From assembly GCA_002331335.1 (NCBI GenBank), contig DCZO01000001.1:304053-368052 (forward strand): 64,000 bases of DNA, read 5' to 3'. The notes below the pieces were generated by a model that had not been told where the DNA came from, did no database searches, and saw only the letters and a list, made by a program, of their open reading frames with translations. This stretch comes from Nitrospira sp. UBA2082 (GTDB lineage: Bacteria; Nitrospirota; Nitrospiria; Nitrospirales; Nitrospiraceae). The translations under genes and the position numbers were made by a program. Numbering within the stretch: the stretch's first letter is position 1; the number at the start of each line of letters is the position of its first letter. Below, piece by piece: positions 56,932-64,000 of the stretch.

Positions 56932-57030
56932 GGCGGTGATTGTAGCCTTGATTTCACTTAGGAGACAAGTTAGAGTTCGGCACCGCATCAGCGCCTGAAC
57001 GGACGCGTCCGTGGAAAGTTGCACCGCCTC

Positions 57031-57414
57031 ATGACTGAACCGGCGAAACGCATCCGCATTCTGGTGGACGGAGTGCGACTCGAAGCGGAGCTCAGGGCGA
57101 CGAAAACTGCGGCTGCGGTCTACGCCGCACTTCCGGTTCAGGCCCCGATCAATGTGTGGGGAGAAGAATTCTATTTCAAGATTTCCGGTGTGACGGATTA
57201 TCGGGAGACGGCCACGAATCGGGTTGCAGTCGGAGATATCGCCTACTGGGGAGCCGGCCAAGTTCTGGCGATTTTTTTTGGACGAACCCCGATGAGTACG
57301 GGAAGCGATCCGGTGCCCGCCGACCGGGTGAACGTCGTGGGACGAATCGTCGGGGATGTGACCCAGTTACGTCGCGTGATGGAAGCCTCAACCATCCGAG
57401 TCGAGCAAGGATAG
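57031..57414 (+). CDS. Cyclophilin-like protein (TM1367 family)
   Basis: 127 residues. Pattern INVWGEEFYFKI, then NRVAVGDIAYWGAGQVLAIFFGRTP, which is the core of the cyclophilin-like DUF369/TM1367 family. These share the cyclophilin fold but the proline isomerase residues are not obvious. The start is ATG 57031; TTG 57019 is less likely. It precedes a pair of DUF507 genes by four bases. Confidence 0.82.
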   Translation: MTEPAKRIRILVDGVRLEAELRATKTAAAVYAALPVQAPINVWGEEFYFKISGVTDYRETATNRVAVGDIAYWGAGQVLAIFFGRTPMSTGSDPVPADRVNVVGRIVGDVTQLRRVMEASTIRVEQG

Positions 57415-57418
57415 GGGC

Positions 57419-57700
57419 ATGCGTCTTTCGAAGGAACGGGTGCGGCATATGGCCGAAAGCCTGGTGGGGCGTCTCCAACAAGAGGGTCACATCGAACTGC
57501 TCGGAGACCGGAACGCATTGGTCGCCGGACTTGATCAGGTGATGACAGACGAGCTGTCTGTGGAGGATCGGTTGAATGCGGAAGTGCGGCAGCTGCTCAA
57601 AGCGTATGATAAGCAGATCGAGCAAGGCCAGGTCGATTATCAGAAAATGTTTCAGATGGTGAAGCAGAAGTTGGTCCGTGAGCGGGGTCTCATTCTCTAG
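57419..57700 (+). CDS. DUF507 family protein
   Basis: 93 residues. MRLSKERVRHMAESLVGRL opening, then a helical protein ending KMFQMVKQKLVRERGLI, as in DUF507. Function of the family is unknown. It is followed, after 59 bases, by a second DUF507 member of 91 residues; the two are clearly similar in layout. Confidence 0.82.
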   Translation: MRLSKERVRHMAESLVGRLQQEGHIELLGDRNALVAGLDQVMTDELSVEDRLNAEVRQLLKAYDKQIEQGQVDYQKMFQMVKQKLVRERGLIL

Positions 57701-57759
57701 GACGTGGGCGTGACACGGTCGCAATCGACGAGAGGCGAGCGCCACACGACGGGTGGCAG

Positions 57760-58035
57760 ATGTTAAGCGAAGACAAAGCCAGTCATTTGTCGCACGTCAT
57801 CGTGAATGCCATCAAGCGTCACGCGGCGGTCAGGATGGTGGCCGATGACGAACGGGTACTGAAAGCGGTCAAGCGTGTTGTGGCCGCCGAGTTGGCGCAG
57901 GAAGAGGAGATCGACCGCAAGGTCAAGGCCAGATTGGCCTCGTACTCGCGCGGCATCGTTGAAGGGAGTGCGGAGTGGGAGGTGCTGTATCGGAAGACGT
58001 TTGAGGACGAGATCAGAAAACAGGCCAAGATGTGA
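57760..58035 (+). CDS. DUF507 family protein, second copy
   Basis: 91 residues. MLSEDKASHLSHVIVNAIKR opening, AAELAQEEEIDRKVKARLASY and a C-terminal YRKTFEDEIRKQ, the same helix plan as the preceding gene. Both probably arose by tandem duplication and have diverged well. Function unknown. Confidence 0.8.
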   Translation: MLSEDKASHLSHVIVNAIKRHAAVRMVADDERVLKAVKRVVAAELAQEEEIDRKVKARLASYSRGIVEGSAEWEVLYRKTFEDEIRKQAKM

Positions 58036-58060
58036 AGGCCAGAGGGGTGAGGGAGGGAGC

Positions 58061-58504
58061 ATGAAACAGGTTGTGATCCTGGGAATGATCATTGCGTTGA
58101 TGGGAACAACGGGCTGTTTCTCGAAGCGCAAACCTCTCGTTCCGCTGGCGCTGGTAGACGCGGATGCCAAGTCCCAGGCGGTGTTGCTGACGGAGCAAGG
58201 AACGCAGGCCTACCACGCCAAACAATTCGAGGAGGCCAAGAAATTGTTTGAGCAGGCGGTGTCCGTTGCGCCGCAGTCCGGGCAAGCGCATTACAACTAC
58301 GGCCTGGCGCTGAACGCGCTGGGCAAACAGGACGTTGCGCGGCAGCATTTTCTTGAGGCGGCGAACTTGGCTCCCGGTGACCAGGTGATATGGGATTCGC
58401 CCGCCTTGGCACCCTATGGTGATCCTGAGACAAGAACACGCACCAAAGATCGTCCTTACGGAACGAACCGCCCCAATTTCGGTGCCCCGTTGCCGCGATA
58501 CTAG
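58061..58504 (+). CDS. TPR lipoprotein
   Basis: 147 residues with a lipoprotein signal (LMGTTGC, C19) and GGGAGGGA ribosome site. Two TPR-like units at about 45-110 (QAYHAKQFEEAKKLFEQAV and HYNYGLALNALGKQD). The C-terminal 40 residues are Pro/Arg-rich (RTRTKDRPYGTNRPNF). Probably anchored in a membrane as a small assembly or scaffold factor; partner unknown. It ends the DUF507 group. Confidence 0.86.
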   Translation: MKQVVILGMIIALMGTTGCFSKRKPLVPLALVDADAKSQAVLLTEQGTQAYHAKQFEEAKKLFEQAVSVAPQSGQAHYNYGLALNALGKQDVARQHFLEAANLAPGDQVIWDSPALAPYGDPETRTRTKDRPYGTNRPNFGAPLPRY

Positions 58505-58609
58505 GCGGTTGACAGACGATCGTGATCGATCGCGAGAGCGAACCGATCAGTAGACTCTGCACCACGCCGGAAGACGTATCCTATATTCTGCAGACATGAG
58601 GAGTGAGAT

Positions 58610-59077
58610 ATGGCCAAGGATGTTACAGTCGGACAAATGGCTCCCGAACTCTCAATTCCTGACCAGGACGGTAAGACCGTCACGCTGAAGGGTTTCCGAG
58701 GTAAGCAGGTCGTCCTGTATTTTTATCCGAAAGACGATACACCGGGCTGTACCAAAGAGTCCTGCGATTTCCGCGATGTCGAATCACAAATTTTGCGGGC
58801 CGGGGGGGCCATTCTGGGGGTGAGCCTGGATGGGCGCGAATCTCACCAGAAGTTCGTCAAGAAATTCGGGCTGCCGTTCCCGCTGTTGAGCGACGAAGAC
58901 GCGGCTATTTCCAAGGCCTACGGGGTCTACAAGGAAAAGAATATGTATGGCCGAAAGTATTGGGGCATCGAACGCAGCACGTTCATCATTGGTCCGGAAG
59001 GGAAAGTGAAAGCGATCTTTCGCAAAGTCAAAGTCGATGGGCATGCCGACGAAGTGTTGGCGGCGCTCAAAGCATAG
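58610..59077 (+). CDS. bcp: Thiol peroxidase Bcp/PrxQ
   Basis: 155 residues. Peroxidatic C47 in KDDTPGCTKESCDFR and resolving C52, five residues on, as in the alpha-2 Bcp subtype. It reduces hydrogen peroxide and lipid hydroperoxides using thioredoxin (trxA at 42592). The start is ATG 58610 after GAGGAGTGAG. Cytoplasmic; no signal peptide. Confidence 0.96.
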   Translation: MAKDVTVGQMAPELSIPDQDGKTVTLKGFRGKQVVLYFYPKDDTPGCTKESCDFRDVESQILRAGGAILGVSLDGRESHQKFVKKFGLPFPLLSDEDAAISKAYGVYKEKNMYGRKYWGIERSTFIIGPEGKVKAIFRKVKVDGHADEVLAALKA

Positions 59078-59113
59078 CCCTGATCACGCCCGTGCCCTCC
59101 TCTCACATTGGCC

Positions 59114-59986
59114 ATGCGGCCCATAATCGACCTTGTCCGCAGAGCTGCTCTCTTCTGTCTGGTTCCGCTTGTATCCTGTGTCAGCTTCTTGGAAGCCGCA
59201 GATAAGACTCCCGCGACGCTTCTGCTCAAAGACACGCTCATCGCGCCCGGCCAACCGGCGAGGGTAGAGGCGCGGCTCTCTACCAAAAGCCTGCTGTCTA
59301 CCATGGGATTAGGTGGAGAGCTCCTCGAGCTTATTGTGGAGGGCAAAGTCGTCGCGACGGGCATGACCGGCGGGGATGGACGGGCGTTTTTGACCTATCA
59401 CCCCACGGCGCAGGGTGTCATTCCGATTCAGGTGCGAGTCGGTCGCAGTCCACGCGTCTTGCCGACGGAAGGGCAGGCGAATGTGGTTGCCTGGGAGCGG
59501 CGCAACCCCATCCTTGCGATCGAGGTGGCGGCGCTGATGGAAGCGCGTAAGGGAGAGAATCCGCTGTCCGGCATCGGATCGGTGCTTGAATCGGAACGAA
59601 CGCCGATGCCCGATGCGGCCGATGAGCTGGCCAAGTTGACGCAGTTCCATTATCGCGTCATGTATGTGGCTACGGTTCAGTCGACGAATGCGGATAGCTT
59701 GCTCACGACTGCCGAGATCCGAGCGTGGCTGACCCGTCATAAATTTCCACCCGGATATATCGTCGTGTTGCCGCCCGGCGAATCCGTGTGGGTGGCGAAG
59801 ATCGATGAATTGCATGGCGCGGGCTGGAAGGGCCTCAAGACGGGCATCGGCCGCTCGAAGGCCTTCGCAGAGGCCTTTCTTCAGCGGCGGTTGGAGGTCG
59901 TGGTGATATCAGACTCGGCAACCGGCGAAGTTCCGCGGAAAGCCGCAGTCGCGAAGGAGTGGAAGGAGGTTCGAAAGAAGCTGTAG
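59114..59986 (+). CDS. Secreted protein with HAD/LNS2-like C-terminal domain
   Basis: 290 residues from ATG 59114 (TTG 59108 is possible). A signal peptide or N-terminal membrane helix covers about 1-28. Residues 35-120 are a beta-rich, Ig-like part (TLIAPGQPARVEARLSTKSL). About 165-280 has the order of a phosphatidate-phosphatase-like LNS2/HAD fold, TTAEIRAWLTRHKFPPG, KTGIGRSKAFAEAFLQRR and VVVISDSATGE, but the nucleophile DxDxT is missing. Probably not a working phosphatase. Assignment is tentative. Confidence 0.6.
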   Translation: MRPIIDLVRRAALFCLVPLVSCVSFLEAADKTPATLLLKDTLIAPGQPARVEARLSTKSLLSTMGLGGELLELIVEGKVVATGMTGGDGRAFLTYHPTAQGVIPIQVRVGRSPRVLPTEGQANVVAWERRNPILAIEVAALMEARKGENPLSGIGSVLESERTPMPDAADELAKLTQFHYRVMYVATVQSTNADSLLTTAEIRAWLTRHKFPPGYIVVLPPGESVWVAKIDELHGAGWKGLKTGIGRSKAFAEAFLQRRLEVVVISDSATGEVPRKAAVAKEWKEVRKKL

Positions 59987-60001
59987 CAGACTGCGATCCA
60001 T

Positions 60002-60670
60002 TCACACCGGCCAGCGCTCTTCCTTCCAGGCCATTTCCCAAAACATCCATTCGTACCGTGAACTGAGTATGAAGGACGCTTCCATTCGGCGCCGTGCTTC
60101 GTGGCCGGCGGTCTTGGCCCACTGATCGACTTTCTTGCGCATCCATCGCTGGACTTCGGCGAACTCCGGCGACGCATAGAGCAGGAGCCAGTCACGGTAG
60201 GGGTGATTCTTAGGCGGAGGCCCGTTCTTGAGCAAGTGCTGCCCGACCACGCAGTACACCCAGGCGCAGGGGAGGGCGACGACGGTGATCTCCGCCGCGG
60301 TGCCCGATGCCGCCACCGCCAGCATGTGTCTCGTGTAGGCGTAGTTTGTCGGTGCCATGGGAACGGACGCCATCTGTTGGGCCGTCATCTTCCAACGCTT
60401 CCCATAATTCTCGTGCAAGCTCCGCTCAACGACGATCGTGTCCTCGGCCAGTTTGTTGAATCGCAGGGCGGATTCGGCATCCGGGGCTCGCACCGCGCTC
60501 GCGGCAAACACGCGCGCGAGATCGCCGAGAAACCGTGCGTCCTGCAGAATGTAATATTTGAATTTCCGCTCAGGCAGCGTGCCGTTTCCCAGGGCGACTA
60601 CGAACGGATGCACAAGCTGTGCATCCCAGATGGGTTTGGCGAGTTGCCGGAGCTGGTTGGAAAACGACAC
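60002..60670 (-). CDS. tenA: TenA/thiaminase II family protein (aminopyrimidine aminohydrolase)
   Basis: 222 residues from GTG 60670, with GGGAGG ahead. With this start the catalytic cysteine is C135 (ALPCAWVYC) and D44 (YYILQDARFL), matching the numbering of Bacillus TenA. Other TenA residues include the Glu near 205-210 (EASFILSSRYEWMFW). TenA salvages base-degraded thiamine. The start is one codon set inside an open frame from 60811. No other thi gene is nearby. Confidence 0.88.
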   Translation of the reverse strand: MSFSNQLRQLAKPIWDAQLVHPFVVALGNGTLPERKFKYYILQDARFLGDLARVFAASAVRAPDAESALRFNKLAEDTIVVERSLHENYGKRWKMTAQQMASVPMAPTNYAYTRHMLAVAASGTAAEITVVALPCAWVYCVVGQHLLKNGPPPKNHPYRDWLLLYASPEFAEVQRWMRKKVDQWAKTAGHEARRRMEASFILSSRYEWMFWEMAWKEERWPV

Positions 60671-60695
60671 GGGAACCTCCCTTGGAAGGGCTTCC

Positions 60696-62093
60696 CTACG
60701 CCGGCCAGGGTCTCGGCAAACGGTTGATGCCGTCCAGCGCCGCGACCCTGTAACATTCGGCCAACGTCGGATAGTTGAAGACGGTATCAATAAAGTAGTG
60801 AATTTGTCCATGGTAGGCCATGACCGCCTGGCCGATGTGGATCAGCTCGGTGGCGCCTTCGCCGATGGCATGCACACCTAGCAGCTCTTTCGTATGCCGG
60901 TGGAACAGCAGTTTGAGCATGCCGGTTTCGTCCCCGATCAGCTGGCCTCGCGCGATTTCCTTGTAGCGGGCGACGCCGACGCCGTAGGGCACGTCTGCTT
61001 GCGTCAGCTCTTCCTCGGTCCGGCCCACCATGGAAATCTCAGGAATTGCGTAGATGCCGTACGGCAGCAGCGAATTGTCGACGCGATCGGGGTAGCTGAA
61101 TGCGTGGCAGGAGGCGTGGCGGCCCTGTTGCATCGACGTCGAGACCAGGGCCGGGAAGCCGATGACGTCTCCGACAGCGTAGATATGAGGAACGGCCGTC
61201 TGGAAGTGTTCGTTCACGCTCAGACGGCCCCGCTTGTCCGGATTCAATCCTACGGCTTCCACATTGAGCCCCTGTGTCGCGCCGACCCGGCCGATCGCGT
61301 ACATGAGCGTCGTGGTTTGGATCGGTGGAGCCTGTCTGAGACAAACATGAATGGTCTTGTCCGCCTCTTTCTTGATCGCCAGGACTTCTTCCTCGTGGTA
61401 GAGGGTGACCCCGATGTCACGCATCTGTTTCTGGAGCGCCTCAATGATCTCGGCATCGACAAACTCCAGGAGGCGGGGGCGCTTGTCGATGAGCGTGACA
61501 GGAACTCCGATGGCCGCGAGGATTGAGGCGTATTCCGTGCCGATGATGCCGCCGCCGACGATGACCATGGAGTTGGGGATGTGTTTCAACGTCAGAAGGC
61601 CGTCCGTATCGATGATGGTCTTGTCGTCGAAAGGAATATGGGCCGGTCTGGCCGGTTCCGTTCCCACGGCAATGACAATGAAATCCCCCGTGAGTTCGTG
61701 CGTGCCATGCTCCGATCGGATGCGCAACCGATGTGGATCAAGGAAGCTGGCAGTGCCATAGCACGTATCGATCCGATTACGAGCCATCTGGTTCTTCACG
61801 ATCTGAATTTCGTTCTTGATGACGTGGTCGGCACGAAAGGCAAGATCTTCGATCGTGATCGTCTGTTTGAGGCGATAGGCGCCCCCGTAGATACTGCGCT
61901 GCCGGAATCCCGACAGATAGAGGGCGGCCTCGCGGAGGGATTTGCTCGGAATCGTGCCGGTGTTGATGCAGACGCCGCCGACGACCTCCTTCCGCTCGAC
62001 AATGCAGACCTTTTTGCCGAGCTTCGCCGCCTGGACCGCGGCTTTTTGACCGGCGGGTCCGGTTCCAATGACGAGCAGATCGTAATGGGTCAT
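60696..62093 (-). CDS. sthA: Soluble pyridine nucleotide transhydrogenase
   Basis: 465 residues, flavoprotein disulfide reductase family. FAD site VIGTGPAGQKAAVQAA, the disulfide-site position GGVCINTGTIPSKSLREA with only one cysteine (as in SthA, unlike lipoamide dehydrogenase), NAD site VIVGGGIIGTEYAS, and YAVGDVIGFPALVSTSMQQG. It moves hydride between NADPH and NAD. Good start; 26 bases before tenA, and the two may be cotranscribed. Confidence 0.93.
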   Translation of the reverse strand: MTHYDLLVIGTGPAGQKAAVQAAKLGKKVCIVERKEVVGGVCINTGTIPSKSLREAALYLSGFRQRSIYGGAYRLKQTITIEDLAFRADHVIKNEIQIVKNQMARNRIDTCYGTASFLDPHRLRIRSEHGTHELTGDFIVIAVGTEPARPAHIPFDDKTIIDTDGLLTLKHIPNSMVIVGGGIIGTEYASILAAIGVPVTLIDKRPRLLEFVDAEIIEALQKQMRDIGVTLYHEEEVLAIKKEADKTIHVCLRQAPPIQTTTLMYAIGRVGATQGLNVEAVGLNPDKRGRLSVNEHFQTAVPHIYAVGDVIGFPALVSTSMQQGRHASCHAFSYPDRVDNSLLPYGIYAIPEISMVGRTEEELTQADVPYGVGVARYKEIARGQLIGDETGMLKLLFHRHTKELLGVHAIGEGATELIHIGQAVMAYHGQIHYFIDTVFNYPTLAECYRVAALDGINRLPRPWPA

Positions 62094-62116
62094 AGGTGTG
62101 GAGAAAGGACCAAGCT

Positions 62117-62166
62117 GAGGTTCAGGTTAAGAACATGCGTCGCCGGTCGTCCTTAACCTTAACCTC
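62117..62166. repeat. Imperfect 15-base inverted repeat between tpx and sthA
   Basis: Arms GAGGTTCAGGTTAAG (62117-62131) and CTTAACCTTAACCTC (62152-62166), 14 of 15 positions paired, loop 20 bases. A shorter perfect palindrome GCTTGCGCAAGC lies at 62175-62186, reaching the tpx stop codon. It could be a terminator of tpx or a dispersed repeat element. Confidence 0.55.
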
Positions 62167-62185
62167 AACCGTGGGCTTGCGCAAG

Positions 62186-62854
62186 CTAACTTGCCGTAAT
62201 CAACGAGCGGGCGATCCGGAAGGCTTCTTCCATATCCGGCAGGTGCGTCAGTTCCGGCGTGATCTGGAGGTAGCGGACAGTGTTGTTCTTGTCGACCACC
62301 ATGACCGCTCTGGCGAGCAAGTGCGGACCGCTCAAGAACAGCCCGTAGGTCTTACCGAACTCGCCGCCCCGATAGTCGGACAGAAACGTGACATTGTCGA
62401 TCTTGGCCTCCTGGGAGAACCGCTTCTGCGCAAAGGGCGTATCGACGCTGACCGTGATGAGTTCGACCAGCTTATCGAGCCCTTTGTTCCTTTCACTGAG
62501 GTGGTGGGTTTGTTGCTCGCACACCGGAGTATCGAGCGACGGGACCACGCTGATGATCCGGACTTTCCCTGCGCCTTTGGTTTGGGCGATATTGATCAGC
62601 GACAGATCGTTCTGTGCCACTTTCACGTCGCGCAGGGCATCGCCGGTCTTGATGGCAGTGCCGGAAAGTCCCAGCGGGCTGCCCTTGAAGAGGACATTGT
62701 TGCCTTCTCCGGAAGCTGCGCTGCCATCAGCAATCGTGATGTTCTTATAGTTGAAGCTGCTTTCCAGAGGCGCTCCCATACCGGCGCATCCGGCTACTCC
62801 AAGCGTAAGGCTCAATGCGAATCCGATCCATCCTCGATAGACTGCCTGCATCAT
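62186..62854 (-). CDS. tpx: Thiol peroxidase Tpx, lipoprotein form without resolving cysteine
   Basis: 222 residues. A lipoprotein signal ends LGVAGC (C23). Tpx body: peroxidatic C112 in SLDTPVCEQQT; the E. coli resolving cysteine position (FAQSRFCG) is FAQKRFSQ here, so S147 replaces it. Otherwise the family outline is kept (SDYRGGEFGKTYGLF, LARAVMVVDKNN). It would sit in a membrane facing the periplasm and reduce peroxides with an external thiol donor. Lipid-anchored Tpx is uncommon. Confidence 0.88.
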   Translation of the reverse strand: MMQAVYRGWIGFALSLTLGVAGCAGMGAPLESSFNYKNITIADGSAASGEGNNVLFKGSPLGLSGTAIKTGDALRDVKVAQNDLSLINIAQTKGAGKVRIISVVPSLDTPVCEQQTHHLSERNKGLDKLVELITVSVDTPFAQKRFSQEAKIDNVTFLSDYRGGEFGKTYGLFLSGPHLLARAVMVVDKNNTVRYLQITPELTHLPDMEEAFRIARSLITAS

Positions 62855-62892
62855 GCTCTCCTTTCGTCAGACAATGGGTGGAATGCTCGACG

Positions 62893-63909
62893 TTATGGTG
62901 CCCCGTCGCCGCTCATGGGTGATTGAATATACGCGAACAAGATGCTGTTGACCAGGTCCGGCTGTTCCCATTGCGGGAGATGGCCGGCCTCGGGGATTCT
63001 CACGAGCTGTGCTCCTGGGATGGTGCGATGAAGTTCTTCCCCCACGGACAGGGGAAAGACGCGATCCTGTTCTCCCCAGATGATCATCGTTGGGTGGGAG
63101 AGCGTGTGAATGCGCGTCGCAAATCCGGTTTCCCACAAGGGGAGGACACTTCTCGCGGCCATCATGGGTGTGATGAGGCCGGGACGACGCCGGTTCCGAT
63201 TGGAGCGTTCGATGACGGCGGGGGTGAGGAGTGCCGGGTTGTGGATGAATTCTCGCATGATGGATTCCGTCATCCAATCGCCGAACAGCCAGCTGCCGAA
63301 TGAGACGATCCACGTTGGTGCGCGGGTTTCCAGGGCTCGTCGAATCGATGGGCTGGTGAGCTTGAGGAGAATCTGTGGCGGCAATCCGCCGATAAGGACC
63401 AGTTTCGAAACACGCGAGGGGTGTTCCAGTGCCATGCCGATCGCGAGGCCGGCTCCCATCGAATTACCGACCAACGTGGCGTGGTGGATGTGAGCGGCGT
63501 CCATGAAGCCGACGAAGAAGTCCAGCAGTTGGTCCGGACGGTATTCGATGTCCGGCTTGTCGGAAAGGCCGGAACCGGGCAAATCGAGAGTCAGGACCCG
63601 GAAGCTGTGCGCCAAGACCCGTTGCTGATGCTCCCATTGCCACATCGATCCCCCGAAGCCGTGGATCAGGATGACCGGCGGCCCGTTTCCCACATCCAGA
63701 TAGGCGATCCGCTGGTCATGGACGGTGACGGTCTTGATGGGAATGCGTTCGAGGGACTCGAAGTAGGGTGGAATCGGCGGCGGCGACGAACAGGCCCCAG
63801 GAAAAAGGGACAGCAGGCAGAGCGTCAACAGCACGTGACGTGTGGGACTGTGCGCGTGAGAGGGAGCAGCCGAGACGCGTGGACTATTCCAGTTGGATGA
63901 CGGTCTCAT
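62893..63909 (-). CDS. Alpha/beta hydrolase, probable exported protein
   Basis: 338 residues from ATG 63909, which overlaps the upstream gene by 26 bases; GTG 63834 is an alternative. A hydrophobic segment ending FPGAC (C40) suggests a lipoprotein or secretion signal, though the lipobox is imperfect. The hydrolase core has HGFGGS (oxyanion), nucleophile S150 in LVGNSMGAG, the acid in IIWGEQDRVFP and His in PEAGHLPQWEQP. Substrate unknown. The operon link with the biotinyl subunit upstream is not informative. Confidence 0.85.
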   Translation of the reverse strand: MRPSSNWNSPRVSAAPSHAHSPTRHVLLTLCLLSLFPGACSSPPPIPPYFESLERIPIKTVTVHDQRIAYLDVGNGPPVILIHGFGGSMWQWEHQQRVLAHSFRVLTLDLPGSGLSDKPDIEYRPDQLLDFFVGFMDAAHIHHATLVGNSMGAGLAIGMALEHPSRVSKLVLIGGLPPQILLKLTSPSIRRALETRAPTWIVSFGSWLFGDWMTESIMREFIHNPALLTPAVIERSNRNRRRPGLITPMMAARSVLPLWETGFATRIHTLSHPTMIIWGEQDRVFPLSVGEELHRTIPGAQLVRIPEAGHLPQWEQPDLVNSILFAYIQSPMSGDGAP

Positions 63910-64000
63910 CCGTTTTCACATTGTCCCCTTCGACGGCCAGGATGGCTTTGACGGTGCCGTCGATCGGAGCAGGCACGCGGCTTTCCATCTTCATCGCTTC
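63884..64000 (-). CDS. Biotinyl domain, C-terminal end of a carboxylase or decarboxylase subunit (partial)
   Basis: The last 38 codons of a minus-strand gene enter the window from the right edge. They read EAMKMESRVPAPIDGTV and end TDETVIQLE. EAMKM is the biotin attachment motif, with the lysine as the biotinylated residue. This is the end of a biotin-carrying subunit such as pyruvate/oxaloacetate or acyl-CoA carboxylase; the enzyme cannot be named from this piece. Confidence 0.9.
   Translation of the reverse strand, partial: EAMKMESRVPAPIDGTVKAILAVEGDNVKTDETVIQLE

Noticed and set aside
56932..57261. 110-codon upstream extension of the exonuclease gene
   Set aside because: No family features, and it would overlap the start region of the divergent cyclophilin-like gene.

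Overview
The window looks like a chromosomal stretch of a Nitrospirota bacterium, most likely a Nitrospira. This rests on gene content and style (high G+C, a Pil-Chp-like chemosensory cluster, LPS export genes, PyrR-controlled pyrimidine genes, a MoaD-MoaE fusion, several large HD-GYP and PilZ signalling proteins). No rRNA or other marker gene is present, so it is an inference. I saw no rRNA or tRNA gene, CRISPR array, insertion sequence or phage gene. Coding density is very high. Layout, left to right. (1) 1-12252, plus strand: the end of a c-heme Tll0287-type protein, then a chemosensory cluster: CheY-like regulator, CheW, MCP/PilJ-like receptor, hybrid CheA with three Hpt domains, two more CheW-like proteins, a receiver with a coiled-coil tail, and two related proteins with Hpt-like domains that lack the phospho-histidine, the second fused to a degenerate HD-GYP domain. 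No CheR or CheB is present. (2) 12429-18178: a small membrane protein, then a minus-strand envelope operon read lptF-lptG-fabF-acp-lpxD. The acyl carrier protein has a long lysine-rich tail. (3) 18476-21779: cold-shock protein, large TPR protein containing a G9 tract, 2-hydroxyacid dehydrogenase. (4) 21882-33133, plus strand: a pyrimidine operon, pyrR-pyrB-pyrC-DUF4149-carA-sppA-M48 protease-carB-greA-SAM hydroxide adenosyltransferase. Its leader contains a promoter, a PyrR binding loop, an antiterminator pairing and an intrinsic terminator, all readable in the sequence. (5) 33270-36902: an isolated FkbM methyltransferase, then moaC-moaDE-moaA behind a good promoter. (6) 37024-44641: nickel/cobalt transporter-like protein, accD, folC, lptD, trxA, recN. 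(7) 44659-53065, minus strand: a signalling island with a receiver/HD-GYP protein, an NtrC-type sigma-54 activator, a GAF histidine kinase, and a 1404-residue protein that joins a receiver, PAS, a kinase-like core without its ATP-binding motifs, two PilZ domains, a LuxD-like alpha/beta hydrolase without its nucleophile, and a methyltransferase. This last protein is the most unusual object here. (8) 53294-64000: a PHM-like copper-binding candidate, a SnoaL-like secreted protein, PP2C phosphatase, RNase H-like exonuclease, cyclophilin-like protein, two DUF507 proteins, TPR lipoprotein, Bcp peroxiredoxin, TenA, SthA transhydrogenase, a lipoprotein Tpx without its resolving cysteine, an alpha/beta hydrolase, and the biotinyl end of a carboxylase subunit cut by the window edge. 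Taken together the window mixes housekeeping (pyrimidines, molybdopterin, fatty acid and LPS supply) with surface-motility or c-di-GMP type signalling. All functions are read from motifs and family knowledge; no search was run.
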